Shown piece after piece: positions 34,030 through 45,388 of a DNA stretch of 64,000 nucleotides; positions within the stretch are counted from its first letter, which is position 1, and each line of letters begins with the position of its first letter. The translations under genes and the position numbers were made by a program. The stretch is from Phoma sp. XZ068 (taxonomy: Eukaryota > Ascomycota > Dothideomycetes > Pleosporales > Didymellaceae): NCBI GenBank assembly GCA_004835665.1, contig RBKR01000013.1, positions 1,054,001 through 1,118,000 of the forward strand, in the 5' to 3' direction. Below the pieces are notes generated by a model. It saw only the letters and a program-made list of their open reading frames with translations, was not told the origin of the DNA and ran no database searches.

Positions 34030-35421
34030 ATGTATCGCCGCGGCGACCCACGCTGGAACCGCACCATCCAGCACATCTCGGAGAACATCGAGCACGCCAA
34101 CGAGACGGCCGTGCAGAACATCTACGGCTTCACCCAGAGCTACGTCAACCCGTGCCTCGCCTCCCTCACCAATTGCTGCAACGCCGTCACCGCGCCTTGC
34201 TTCCCGTCCTCCAACGACCGCCGACGCAACAGAGCACGCTCGCGCGGCCGGGCCGAGCTGAGCTTCGACTTCTACGACGACTGGGAGGACGACGAGAATG
34301 ACGGGCTGCTGGGCTGGGGCAACGACAACCTAGAGCGCTTCCTGGGCTCCGCGAGCAACTATGGCACCACGCAGCAGCCTGGTAGGCACAACGGCATGAG
34401 CTACGGCCAGCGCGCGCGCGACCCACGCTTCGATGCTGCGAGGCGCAAGAGCACTGTACAGGCGCGCGAAGGCCAGGACCCGACCATCATCCCTAGTTCG
34501 TCCTACTTTGGCTTCCTCGGCCGCCTGCCGTTCAAACTGGGAGGGAAGGGACTGCGGTACAAACCGAGTGCAGCCGATCTCACAGAACACCCTGGCGCAT
34601 TGCGCCGCAGTATCGAAGAAGAGCAGCCGCTTATCGAAGAGAGCGAAGAGGACCATGAGGGCAGCGACTACAAAATCAAAACCCACCGCCGCGCACGCAG
34701 CAACACCCACACCTCCGGCCACACCACCGACTCCTTGTCGTCCCGGGGCGACATCTTCCCCTCCGAGGACGAGCTCGATGACGCCGTGCCGCTGGACGAT
34801 GAGTTCACCATTGCTCTGGAGCGCCGCACAACTGGGCAGTGGGAGGACAGCGGCAAGAGCGCAAACAGCGGCAGCGGCAAGAACACGAGAAGCAACAGCA
34901 AGCGACCTAGTCGAAGTGCAAGCAGCAGAACCGTGAGCAGCGGGAGAAGGAGCGAGGAAGACAGAGGGCAGAGGCAAGCGAGTGCGACAATCGAGGAGAT
35001 CGACGTACCCACCCTCGACGAGCTAGAGAGGGAAGAAGAAAGACTCAGACTCGACGAAGAAGCCGAGCTAGAGCGCAAACGAGCCCACGCACACCACCTC
35101 GCCATCAAGCGCGGTCTGGCTCCCAGCGACCCCTCGACAGCTCGAACACGCTCCCGCTCGCGAACCTCAAAGGCCAGCGCCGAAGCCCAGATGAGCACCG
35201 TCCAGGACACCGTATCGCCGCTGCTCCGGAGTCCAGCGAGCGAAACCCTGAAATTGCCCGAGGACATCATTCCGTTCCCTGGCTTTGACGAACCGACGGC
35301 AGACCTGGATGACGACGTGCAGGCGGATGCGCAGTCTTCGCCGGAGAGTTCACGGCCTACGACGGCGGTGCGAAGACAGGATGAGGAGTTTGTGCCTGCG
35401 CGGTTACCGCACTTTGGGTGA
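34030..35421 (+). CDS. conserved acidic disordered protein, 463 aa
   Basis: A single-exon gene starting MYRRGDPRWNRTIQH, 272 bp from the divergent methyltransferase start. The first 55 residues look folded and contain a cysteine cluster (NPCLASLTNCCNAVTAPCF) that could be a palmitoylation site or membrane-associated hairpin. The rest is charged and disordered: an acidic FDFYDDWEDDEND block, a GFLGRLPFKLGGKGLRY segment that recurs in fungal homologues as far as I recall, an acidic DDAVPLDDEF block, Ser/Arg-rich repeats and a Glu/Arg helix (LDELEREEERLRLDEEAEL) likely to form a coiled coil. I do not recognise a function. Codon bias and length leave little doubt that it is coding. Confidence 0.8.
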   Translation: MYRRGDPRWNRTIQHISENIEHANETAVQNIYGFTQSYVNPCLASLTNCCNAVTAPCFPSSNDRRRNRARSRGRAELSFDFYDDWEDDENDGLLGWGNDNLERFLGSASNYGTTQQPGRHNGMSYGQRARDPRFDAARRKSTVQAREGQDPTIIPSSSYFGFLGRLPFKLGGKGLRYKPSAADLTEHPGALRRSIEEEQPLIEESEEDHEGSDYKIKTHRRARSNTHTSGHTTDSLSSRGDIFPSEDELDDAVPLDDEFTIALERRTTGQWEDSGKSANSGSGKNTRSNSKRPSRSASSRTVSSGRRSEEDRGQRQASATIEEIDVPTLDELEREEERLRLDEEAELERKRAHAHHLAIKRGLAPSDPSTARTRSRSRTSKASAEAQMSTVQDTVSPLLRSPASETLKLPEDIIPFPGFDEPTADLDDDVQADAQSSPESSRPTTAVRRQDEEFVPARLPHFG

Positions 35422-35830
35422 GCGCTTGAAACAGCCAGTACCGGCACTGGAGTGATTCAACATGAGCAGAGATTATGAGCTAGGCCGATGCGAATACCGC
35501 AAAGCAGTACACAACCCCCAGACAGCGGCGTAAAGGTATGAAGATACGCAAAGTGGGGTTAAGATGATGTAATGCAATGTAGACGAATTACGAAGATCCG
35601 AGTTTTATATCCCATGGGAGATCGAGCTTGTCTAATGCCAGAATACGAGTGCACATGATCTACGCATTGTTGACGGCCGAAATTTGTTTGTGATTCTGCT
35701 CAGGCTGATCCTGGCTATTGTACTGTCCTTTATGCCTGAGTCTCTAGTTTCCCCCCTGCCAATCCAAGTCTATATATATCCAGCATTGATGACATCCAGC
35801 ACTATCTCCTCTCTCTAACCTGCTTGATCA
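35422..35830. other. convergent intergenic region
   Basis: A 409-bp 3' flank shared by two convergent genes. It is AT-rich, with TATATATATCC near 35773. No gene was seen. Confidence 0.6.
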
Positions 35831-37288
35831 CTACTTGTCCAGCCCACGCAGCAAATCCGCAGTCCTCTCCTCCACCCTCCTCACGTCGCCTTCCAGATCG
35901 TGTTTCCAAAGCCACTCAAACCTGCCGTTCAGATTCTTCAACGCCTCCTCAATAGTCAGGTCTCTGCCGCTCGATGGGTCTATCAAATTGTACACCTCCC
36001 CACACTCCTGTGCAGTTTGGACCTGCTTCTGAGCACGTGGCCGGCGAGTCTCGTCGTAGGCTTGGAACGCTGCTTCGATTGCTCGTGTGCGATTCGGCGA
36101 TGCCACGTCGAGGTACCTTGGCGAGCAACTGGCATGGAGCTTGCCGAGAGCATGCGTGAGGATGAGGGCGTCTTCGAGAGCTTGGCCGGCGCCTGCGGCT
36201 TGGTGGGGTCCGCTTGCGTGGGCGACGTCGCCGAGGAGGCAGATCAGGGACTTGTAATAGGTGGGTGTGATGGGGTGATGGAAAATGGCCCAGCGGGTGG
36301 GTTTCGCAAACTGTAGGGTGTCAGAGCGTTCAAATTGCAAATGTCATCGTATATAGAGTTGGAGGGTAGATGTAGACTGGGAGAAACCCTCGTGTAACTG
36401 GTTGCAACCCGTGGCTCTCCGTTGGGCGAATGCGCTTACCTCGAGCAGTTTCAGCAGCCTGTTGTCGACCTTTATGTCTGCGAAGTCTTCCAGCATTTGT
36501 CTTCGGTCAACATCATGTGTGTTGCCGCTATGTTGCCATGGATTTGGATCTCTTTTGAAGGCAACAATGTTCACTATCTTGCCTTCACTGATCGGATATG
36601 TCGACAGAGTTGACTCCTTGCTTATGTACATCTTCGAGTCTGTTGCCAGATCTCCCAAGATCTGCTTTGCGTCGTTCATAGTGATAACCGCCCGGTAGGC
36701 GTACTTGTGCGTGTATTGAGGTTCGACAAACTCTGGGTACCGATCAGCGAGGACAACGGATCTCGTGAAGCCTTTGATTCCATCGCTTCCGATCACGGCG
36801 GCATGGTTTGCAATACTTCCGTCGGCGAAGGTCAAGGTGACCCAGTCACCTCTCTGCTCGATAGTTGCAACCGTTCGATTGAAACGAACTGCATGCTCCT
36901 CAATAAAGCGTATCATAATGTCGAGGAGGTCCTTCCTGTGTGAACCAGTTCTCTTGAAGTACGGTGCTCCCCATTCGCCGTGACCCCACCAGCTCTCTCC
37001 TTCCCCTAAGCCTTCTTCCATACGCATGGCCTCCATCATGACATGCTTCTTCTCAGGCCTCAGATTTCCCGTGGCAATCTCCATGTACATATCGCGAAAT
37101 CGCTCGTCGATGAGGTCCATGGCCCGTAATGCATTAGGGCCGAGTCCAACACCGGCGCCTATTGTCGAAAATGATGGTGCGGATTCGTAAAGAGTGAACG
37201 GTATCTTGTGGTGAGTAAGACCAATGGCGAGAGCCAGACCACCTATGCCCGCTCCAATAATGGCAACGTTGAACTGCTGGTCAGCCAT
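35831..37288 (-). CDS. FAD-dependent monooxygenase, salicylate-hydroxylase-like, 442 aa
   Basis: Exons 37288-36440 and 36310-35831 flank a 129-bp intron, long for this window. The Rossmann FAD motif GAGIGG is at residues 12-17. The DG-type motif appears as VIGSDGIKGFTR, and the second FAD motif as LLGDVAHASGPHQAAGAGQALEDA. This pattern is that of group A aromatic hydroxylases, for which salicylate 1-monooxygenase is the best-known fungal example. It would use NAD(P)H and O2 to hydroxylate an aromatic ring in the cytosol. The substrate is not readable; many relatives act in secondary metabolism. A Zn2Cys6 regulator diverges 2 kb away and an aldehyde dehydrogenase lies 8 kb away, so an aromatic catabolic role is possible but unproven. 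Confidence 0.9.
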
Positions 37289-39323
37289 CTCATTGATTTG
37301 GTGGCCAGATGGAGGAAAGGAATCAAAGGCTAACGTTGGAGATGAAGTTTCTGATCTCTAAACGTCCCTGTGATATTAAGAGGAGCTTCCTTCGTCCTAC
37401 GATCGGTGAACTCAATACGGAATCATATGCTGAAGGAGCTCGACTGCATGACCACCCAGCCATGACGGGCTGCGTATTATTAAGCCCCACTCCAAAATCC
37501 GCATATCCACACGGCCCCACTGGCCCAAAGTCGGTGAATGAACGACGGATGCAGCAGCAAATGCTGAAAAACAAGAGTTGCATGTCATGGAAGACTGCAG
37601 CCGACGGTGACATTTAACCTTGTCAGCAATAAGGCGCGATATCGGTGGGAAGAACGAAACAATCAGGACTGCTTATTAGCGCTTTCATCACATGAAAAAC
37701 GGTAACCGCGTTCGGGGTCGCATTCGCGTTGCTACCCAGCTTATTCATCTTCCGCCAATGATGGTGGTTACGTACATCGAATATCGGTAAGTGAGCAGGT
37801 GCTGGTCTGATGACCATTGATTTGTTGTTTCCAGGAAGTAAAACTGCAACAGTAAAGGGTATGATGAGGGCCCAATATCGTTCGCTGAGGTCAATTGTGG
37901 GCCAACTCTCCGGATGGCACTCCGGTCTCAGCTTCAGGATAGCTGCTCATCTCGCGATAAGAGCGACCGAGAATCTCGTCAGACTGTGGGCCATTGAAAA
38001 CTGCCAATGACCGCCTTCCAATGGTGCGGCTCCCTCTTCCGGCAGTTGTGATCGCACGATAGGGCCGGGAATAGAGCGCTCGTGGTTCCGTGTCGTTGCA
38101 CTCAGTGCGGCAGACAGCGTTTGACTGTGCGCCTGTGCGGTTGTACGAGTGACCAGCCACTCACACTTAACATATCCTCTATATCATTTATATAGTGGAA
38201 TGATAGCCTCTTTTCAGATCCAGATATGTATTTTATAGTCCGCATTGCATCAATTACGGTAGGCAATCAGGAGTCATAGCCACCTGAAATCACTGTTTAA
38301 GACTTCTAGGCCTGTATGTGAGTTGGCGGTGAGCTGCTCGACCAGATCGCCATGTCGACCGATGCCAATTCGGAGCCCCCTGGCGAGAAATGCTGGCACG
38401 TGATGCGGATTTGATTTGAAAGTAAGCAGTCGGATGAAGCCATGACTGACTCGTGGAACAAGCACACTGACACCACTCCATCATTCCATGTCGACCTCGA
38501 AGGCTTGTTGACAGGAAATAGGCCCTTTGAGGGTTGGTTGCTGCAGACAGTGTGCCAGAACCAAGCACATGGCCCCATCAATGCCATGGCAAGCATCTGC
38601 GATCGACCGGTTTCGGGTCGCTAATCAGGCATCTCGTAGGATTGAGTGATATCGTCAGGCCTTCATGCGCCCGATTCAGCCCCTGGACCGAAACAGATCT
38701 CCGCGATGCTAGTCAGCAAGCTGCACCGAAGAGTGCTGTATTTGTATCGTGTCGTAGCGAGCCACGGTTTCAAAGGCTTCTATACTCTAAGAACTACGGC
38801 ATGAGGAGTTCTGGTGATCGGCAAGACGTGTTCCAGATCTCGAGCAGGCCCGATTTCGACGATGGACCAGGCATGGACCAGGCTCTCGGTTCTGGCATGT
38901 GTGATGGTTCAGCAAGACAAAATCGCAACTCATGGAAAGAACGGCGTAGCAGCGAAACATGAGCTGGTGATCTGCTACAAAATACCCCTGGCGCGCGCTG
39001 GCGAAACTATAACTCGACGTCGGGAAAGCTGTCGGAGAATTGCAGAAACATGAAAGAATCTGGGGCAAATTGACCCCATGTTCCCGCAACGCACCTGCGA
39101 GTCGCCGATGCATTCCGAGCAAGCTCAAGCTGGCGCGAGTGAAATCTGGACTGCCAAAAAGTGGCCTAGCCCGTGGGTATCGCCGCACTACACCTATCTT
39201 GAGGCCCTGCTTCTGATATTCGGAAGGCTGCAGTCACATTGCTCGATTCACTCTCCTCCACGCGCCTCCAATGCCCTCCGCCGTCGGAGACCGCTGCCGT
39301 CTCGCCAATCGCTCGACGCCGCC
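37289..39323. other. divergent intergenic region (about 2 kb)
   Basis: It lies between the monooxygenase start (minus) and the Zn2Cys6 regulator start (plus). It contains frames up to about 140 codons (38534-38962), but with no family features. The frame of the regulator is open back to an ATG at 39078, so the last 245 bp may belong to it. Confidence 0.5.
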
Positions 39324-41633
39324 ATGATGATGCCGCCAGCGCCTATGACATCGAATTCGACCTCGACCTCGACGCCGACGCCAACGCCTACAGCTGCGAC
39401 AAGCTCGAATTCGCGCAGAGTGCCACTCGACAAGCGGAAGCGCACAGAAACTTCGTGTGACAAATGCAAGTCGCGCAAGCAGAAGTGCAGAAAAGAGCCT
39501 GGGCAAGACGCCTGCCGATACTGCATCCTCCACAACATCGAATGCCTTACGACGCAGCCGCGCAAGAAGCGTCTCTATGGCAGCGTCGAAGGCCTGGGCA
39601 ACCGGCTGGCGCTGCTGGAATCGCTGGTGAAGGGTCTTCTGCCCGAGGCTGATGTGACCGATTTGGACGAACTGCGGCAGCTCGGCAGCTCGCTCGGCAT
39701 CTCCCTGCCGGGCGGCGGCGACGGTGAAGGAGGTGGAGAGCAGAACAGCGGCAGCGACAAGGAGGGCGATGAGCAGGCGTCACTGCTGCCCGACCAGCAG
39801 GGACAGGCGCAATACATTGGGCCTGCCAGTTCGTTCGCTTTCCACCTGAAACTGCGATCGTTGATCGGCGCAGGGGCGCTGCGCTCCTTCGTGCTGTTTG
39901 GCAGGAACGCCGCGGACCAGGAGCCCATGATTGAGGGCGACACTCGAAGCGACCCCCACAGCCTCTCCACCCCGAGCGCTACGTCCAACATCGACCACAG
40001 CTCGCCTACTGTGGCCCGCGCCCAGCCGACGGCCCAGCCGAGCGAGATCCCGAGCCTCGAGTCCCTCATTGGCGCCTACTTCGACCACATCAACCCAGAC
40101 TTTCCTGTCTTGTACGAGGCCTCGTTTCGCGAGGCGTATGAAGGGTGGCTGCTAGACCCAGGCAATGCCGACCCTGCGTGGCTATGCAGCTTCCTCTGCG
40201 TGCTGCTGTTATCGCGCCGAGTTGCACGCATAACTTTTCAAGAAGACCAGGAGAAGCTGTGGTGGAGGAGGGTGCAAACGCTCCTTCCCGTTGTCATGTT
40301 TACATCCAGCGTCATGGCCGTGCAGGCGTTGTTGCTAGCTTCACTCCACCTGCACAACACAAATCATCGTGACGCTTGCTGGAACCTCACCGGCACTGCA
40401 GTTCGCATAGCCTTCGCTATTGGCCTGCACCAGGACAAAGTCAACACCATGCAGACTCCGCTTGCCAGAGAGTTGCGCAAACGGCTGTGGTGGACACTCT
40501 ATGCATACGAGCAGATGCAGGTCTCTTCTTATGATCGACCCAGTGCTATTGAGCATCCTGGGAGCAAAATCAATTGCCTTAACGAGCGGATTATAGGCTC
40601 TGACGTGCACAATCCGCCCGAATACAGCCAATGGTACAACCGCCTGGTCGTCCACCTAGGCTCCGCGTGCCGTGCACCGAAGACGGTCCGAGCCAACTCT
40701 AGCGATGAGTCCTACGTAGGACCCTTGTCACCTGCAGCTGGAATACTGCGAGATATGGAGCGATGGAGGGATTTGCTTCCCCAGCACTTGCGAATGGAAG
40801 CGTTGGAATCCAATCCACCCGCTTTCCAGCGACCCATTTTGATGCTCCACGCCATGTATCACTATACCGTGCTCGTGTTATGCCGCTCTGCTCTGCTCAC
40901 ACGTGCCAACATTCTATCCAAGGAAGGGAAGGATGCAAAGAATGCAGCTCTTATAGCCATGGCAGAGTCCTGCTCGGATTCTGGGCGAGCGTTAGCTCAT
41001 ATACTCCTCGAGCTTGAGGCTATTGGGAGATTTGATGCCATTACCTGGTGGGATATTTGGTACTCTCTGATAGCCAGCTCAATTCTTGTTCTCGACCTGG
41101 TTTGCCTGAACAAGATCACCGGTACGGACATGTCTACGTCGCGTATCTTGCTCTCACAGCTTGCCGACCTGGCACAACGGCACAAGCGGAATCCGCACAT
41201 GCCTGGCACCATACAAAAATTTGCTTCGCTTGTCCCCGAGCTACAGTCTATGGTCAACACAATGAACACTGCAGCATCGCCTGTGTTGACCGCGCCCAAA
41301 AAGGAGGTAAATAACGTGACCCAAGAAAGCTCACGACCAACAACACAGCAACCACAAGAAGCCGTCACGTATCCTTTCCATGACTCTTCAACAAACAGTG
41401 GCGCATACATGTTTGCAGACCACATACCTGGCCGGTTCTATACCGAGCAGCAATACCCCGGACCAGCATACTCCACTGCAAGATTTGACCACAATAATCA
41501 GACGGGCTTCATGGACTTTACGATTAGCAATATCCAAGATTGGCCCTGGAGTGATTTGGGGACGCTAGTGGGTAACGAGAGTGTTTCCAACGTCAACCCT
41601 CCATCAGGTCCTCTACCACCTCCACAACATTGA
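39324..41633 (+). CDS. Zn2Cys6 transcription factor with fungal_trans domain, 769 aa
   Basis: A single-exon gene. The start at 39324 (GCCGCCATGATGATG) was chosen over the in-frame ATG at 39078 because the extra 82 residues are not conserved-looking; either could be used. The binuclear zinc cluster spans residues 45-74 with Cys spacing CX2CX6CX8CX2CX6C, preceded by a KRKR basic stretch and followed by a short linker and coiled coil (NRLALLESLVKGLLPEA). The middle-homology domain (fungal_trans) covers about 250-560, with YFDHINPDFPVLYEASF and WNLTGTAVRIAFAIGLHQD followed by RELRKRLWWTLYAYEQM. It should bind CGG-type half sites in the nucleus. Its targets are unknown; the divergent monooxygenase is one candidate. 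Confidence 0.92.
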   Translation: MMMPPAPMTSNSTSTSTPTPTPTAATSSNSRRVPLDKRKRTETSCDKCKSRKQKCRKEPGQDACRYCILHNIECLTTQPRKKRLYGSVEGLGNRLALLESLVKGLLPEADVTDLDELRQLGSSLGISLPGGGDGEGGGEQNSGSDKEGDEQASLLPDQQGQAQYIGPASSFAFHLKLRSLIGAGALRSFVLFGRNAADQEPMIEGDTRSDPHSLSTPSATSNIDHSSPTVARAQPTAQPSEIPSLESLIGAYFDHINPDFPVLYEASFREAYEGWLLDPGNADPAWLCSFLCVLLLSRRVARITFQEDQEKLWWRRVQTLLPVVMFTSSVMAVQALLLASLHLHNTNHRDACWNLTGTAVRIAFAIGLHQDKVNTMQTPLARELRKRLWWTLYAYEQMQVSSYDRPSAIEHPGSKINCLNERIIGSDVHNPPEYSQWYNRLVVHLGSACRAPKTVRANSSDESYVGPLSPAAGILRDMERWRDLLPQHLRMEALESNPPAFQRPILMLHAMYHYTVLVLCRSALLTRANILSKEGKDAKNAALIAMAESCSDSGRALAHILLELEAIGRFDAITWWDIWYSLIASSILVLDLVCLNKITGTDMSTSRILLSQLADLAQRHKRNPHMPGTIQKFASLVPELQSMVNTMNTAASPVLTAPKKEVNNVTQESSRPTTQQPQEAVTYPFHDSSTNSGAYMFADHIPGRFYTEQQYPGPAYSTARFDHNNQTGFMDFTISNIQDWPWSDLGTLVGNESVSNVNPPSGPLPPPQH

Positions 41634-42954
41634 TACATGTGCACACGGCATATGGCGCTCATAATCACAGAGTTTAGCATACTTCTCCACTAATTTACCC
41701 ACCAACGAGGGATTTACATTTGTTCCACATCAACAATACAAATAATTAGCACACATCAAGCTCCATGCGCTGATACATGACCTGTTCCTCGAATCTGCCT
41801 GACCGACACAAGGTTCTCGAGAAAAGCGTAAGCTACACTCACCTTAAAGTTTCAATCGTCCGCAGTGATCTCGTCCGCTGACACATGGCCCCTAATTCGA
41901 TGGTCTAGCGTACCGGGCATCCTTACATCCTTCATCCGTGCCGTTACACTCGGCCCTTCCGCTGAATCTAACGGCTTCTTTGGCCTTACCGAGTCAAGGT
42001 AGTGGTCACCTCTGATAAGCGAAAATTTTGGAGTACCTCACGTCAGAGGCATTGCAAGAATGCGTTCCTGAACCAGATTGTGCTAGATACAAAAACCCGT
42101 GGAAGTTCGAGAGTGCATTCGGGACATCCCTGTCAGCAATTCGAAACGTTGCCTCTACACATGGACGTGACCTACCCAAACGAATTCTGCCTCAACACAC
42201 TTTGAAGAGAATTGAGGGCAGCAATGCATTCAGTCTGATTCGACAGGAAAAATAACAACTTCTCTGTTCCGTGCATATTGTAATTCTCAGCTCGCAAGCC
42301 TAGCCCACATGGCTGGTCCAAGACAGAGCTTACAAGCAGTAGTAGAGCCGGATCATCATACTGTCTTCCGCTAGGGGAAAATGCTAAACAGGCTTGGCAC
42401 TTGAATCTATACGCGTATATCTAAAACTGGTGTTCTGCTACTAGAAATTCCAGGCGATCTGACGGATGGTCCGGAGCTCCAGCGATCAAGCGGAAAATCC
42501 CATACAACAAGCCTCCACAGATGAGGCTCATCCCAGAATCCCAAAAGCTTGACATCTGTCAAAGCCAATCAACTTGTTCTAAGATGTGCGGTAGGGCTGA
42601 CTTTGAAGCTTTCGGGCCGACCAATGATTTCGCTCTCGGTTTTTTAGCGTCGCTCTCGCACTCGCACTTGATGTGCATGGCACTTGCAACACCAGACCAC
42701 GAAACAGATGCGGCGGAGTCGATGGTGTAGTTGCGGTGTTGCGTCAACATCAAACTTCCAAATGCTGGGCAAAATAGTATATACTTCGGTGGTGATACCC
42801 AAGACATGATGCTCATCAGCATTCACTCAGCATCGCCTCGCCCTCGACATCTACAACACAAAGGACCGAAACACCCTCTACCCCTGGCATCTCATTGTTC
42901 AGTATCAAGCACTATACCGACAACTTCGAAAAGCATTACTCCACTTCACCGACC
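41634..42954. other. intergenic, no supported gene
   Basis: A 1.3-kb interval. A 75-codon frame at 42028-42255 has a fairly natural translation but begins with TTG right after an upstream stop and has no ATG. The last part is the CA-rich leader of the next gene. Confidence 0.5.
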
Positions 42955-43673
42955 ATGGCCATTCTCGATATTCTCAACAAGCCAATGTTCTCCAGCCGGT
43001 TCAAGCTGCCTGTGCACATCGTCACCGGTATCCTCGTTATCATTGTCATTGGCCTCTCGGTACCTCGATTGTTCATGAAGAACCAGCCAAGAACCCGAGC
43101 AGGCACAATCGCACTCGGCATGGTACACATCAGTCTAGCACTTCACCAAACTAAGATACTAATACTGTCCAGGGAGCCAAGTCGCTCATTCTGCTCACCT
43201 ACATGCTCGCCACAGAACACGTCCAAAGGCTCAAAAGATGGCACAGCTATAAAGCCAACGTCATCATCAGCTGCCTCGAAATCGTTTTCTGGGGCGCCGT
43301 CGCATTCCTGGTATTCCAAGGCAACCTATCTCGTTGTGTAGGAATAACTTGCTACCTGAGCTGGGCCGTAGTCGGGCTTGCTATTGTCATCAAGTACGTT
43401 TTATTCTCCACACTCACGTTACAAACCACTACTAACGTGATCCGCAGCCACCTAGAGCTCTACGCCTCAGCTATCGCGATTCGCGAGTTCCGAGAATACC
43501 GCAAGACGCGCGACGGCATGCCTCTCTCGTCTATTATGAGCCGCGGTACTGATGAGGAGGAGATGGTGCAGAGGTTCCCCCCTCAGCCCGAGAATGCGTA
43601 TCAGGGACACCGTGATCAGCGTAGTGCGGGGCCTCCGAGGTATCACTCGCAGGTGATACGTAGCAAGCAGTAG
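42955..43673 (+). CDS. four-pass membrane protein, 204 aa
   Basis: Exons 42955-43122, 43173-43393 and 43448-43673 with 50- and 54-bp introns. The start ACCATGGCC is in excellent context; a second in-frame ATG 60 bases upstream (MFSIKHY) is less likely. Four hydrophobic segments appear: VHIVTGILVIIVIGLSVP, a segment around GAKSLILLTYML, IISCLEIVFWGAVAFLVF, and CYLSWAVVGLAIVI. The C-terminal 70 residues are polar, cytosolic in type, and rich in Arg, Gln and Pro. The layout resembles MARVEL-like tetraspan proteins of ascomycetes. No function is assigned. Confidence 0.8.
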
Positions 43674-45388
43674 GTGACTGCACCAGAATTGAGAGGACGA
43701 GAAGAAGTTTGGTAGGAAGCTGGAGATTTGATCGGCGATGCTCTGAGGGACAATAGTGCAGGGAGTGTAGCTGAAATTTTTGGAGGAATGGTGGAACAAA
43801 TGGTTACGTTTCTTCGTGTATAACACATGTTTGGCAATGGTATAGAATCAACCATTAGATTGTTAGGAATAAGTACTTACAAAAATTGCTTACGAGTATA
43901 AGTAGCGTTCTGGGTATTTCACTGTGCCCAACGTAGCTTATTTGCCGAGTCTCTACCCATGATGTCATATGTTAGGGCAGTGCTGCCATTGTGAAGTCAC
44001 TGGTAGAGAAGTCCATAAGACAAATATTTCGCTCAATGTCAAGATTCAGGCTCCTCTTATGAGACAATTGGTATGACTAGCCACCGAACCGGAGCTCCAC
44101 ATAATTGCTGCGCTCACTAGAGCTTCATGTTCAAGCGTTAACATGCTAGTCGTGGTCGCACGCCCTCTATATACTTTAGACTGTTTGATGGATCGCACAT
44201 CATCTCAAAGTACTGTCCTTACTATAACTAGAGTAGCGTAACTCTCATGAACTCACTAGAAGATAGAGACAAGAAACAAGGCCTTTGTCGACGAGTCAGG
44301 TACTCACTAGGGGGTAAGCCTTTTGCGAGTGTTGATTGGCTTGTCTAACTTGGAAGTCGACTTACACGATTGCTGCCCCTGGGTACTAATCTCTTGGTCC
44401 TTGCTTGAACGTTGCGATTCTAGTTCTCGTATCTCGTACAGTATGCCAAGGTATTCGGAAGACTTGCTGTTCTGCTTGGTCTTTGAGCAGCGGACAGGTA
44501 AATGTAGGTGGCCGCACTTGCTTTGTGCATCAGGAGCTGACTTTTAGCGCGAGTTCTACTTAAATGCCAACGACGATACAATTTATTTTGCTGGTAAAGC
44601 AGTCTTTTCAGAGTTGAGTGTGGATGAGCCTTCTACATCGAGTCATTGTTGAACAAGAGTGTCGTTCAATCGACTCACTCACCTACTCCAAATGTACTCC
44701 AAGTTGGCCGACTTCCTCCGCAAAGGGCGCCTCCAATAAATGTGATTCGCTTATCGATGGGGCCTCTAACCTAACAATGCAGGGTCCGTAGCCCCACACA
44801 GATCAGAAACATGTGTAGTTTTTCGGAGATTTTATGCACTGTAGTGCGCGGGCTTAGATCAATGGAACGACTGGTGACGGGTTTCGTCCGGCCGCATCGC
44901 CAACGTGCGGCTGCCAGGTGGTACATAAGGGGTGCTCAAGGCAACAACACAATTTACTACAAGCGGAGCCGCAGATATGGCAGTTCCCAGCACGAGTTAC
45001 ATTAGATGTGATCTACGTTGACGATTTATCCTTGTCAATATACCGCGCAGTGATTTCCTACAGGAGCATAATTGGCCTTCCATACTCGGATCCTTCCGAT
45101 GCAATTGCAACCGCGGGCCGATTCACTGCACTCCCACCACATAAAGGCGTTCATAGTTAGGCAAATTGTAATCAATGGAAGGCCCACGATTGGATAGTGC
45201 CCCACATTGAGCTGGCGTACAATCCACGGCTTCCACATCGCTCCGTTCCCTCAAAGACCTAGGCCGGATTTTACGGTCGACCTCATCAAACTCCGCTCAG
45301 ACTGACATCACCGAGGCATCCGCAATATGTGGCTACTCTATGCTCCAGCTACGAACTTCCCATGGTTTTAACGGACTTCAATACGATC
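43674..45388. other. intergenic, no gene seen
   Basis: A 1.7-kb stretch of mixed, often AT-rich sequence with many stops in all frames. It ends in the promoter of the aldehyde dehydrogenase gene. Confidence 0.6.

Noticed and set aside
42028..42255. A 75-codon frame with a fairly natural translation
   Set aside because: It starts at TTG four codons after an in-frame TAA and has no ATG or recognisable acceptor; too weak to call.
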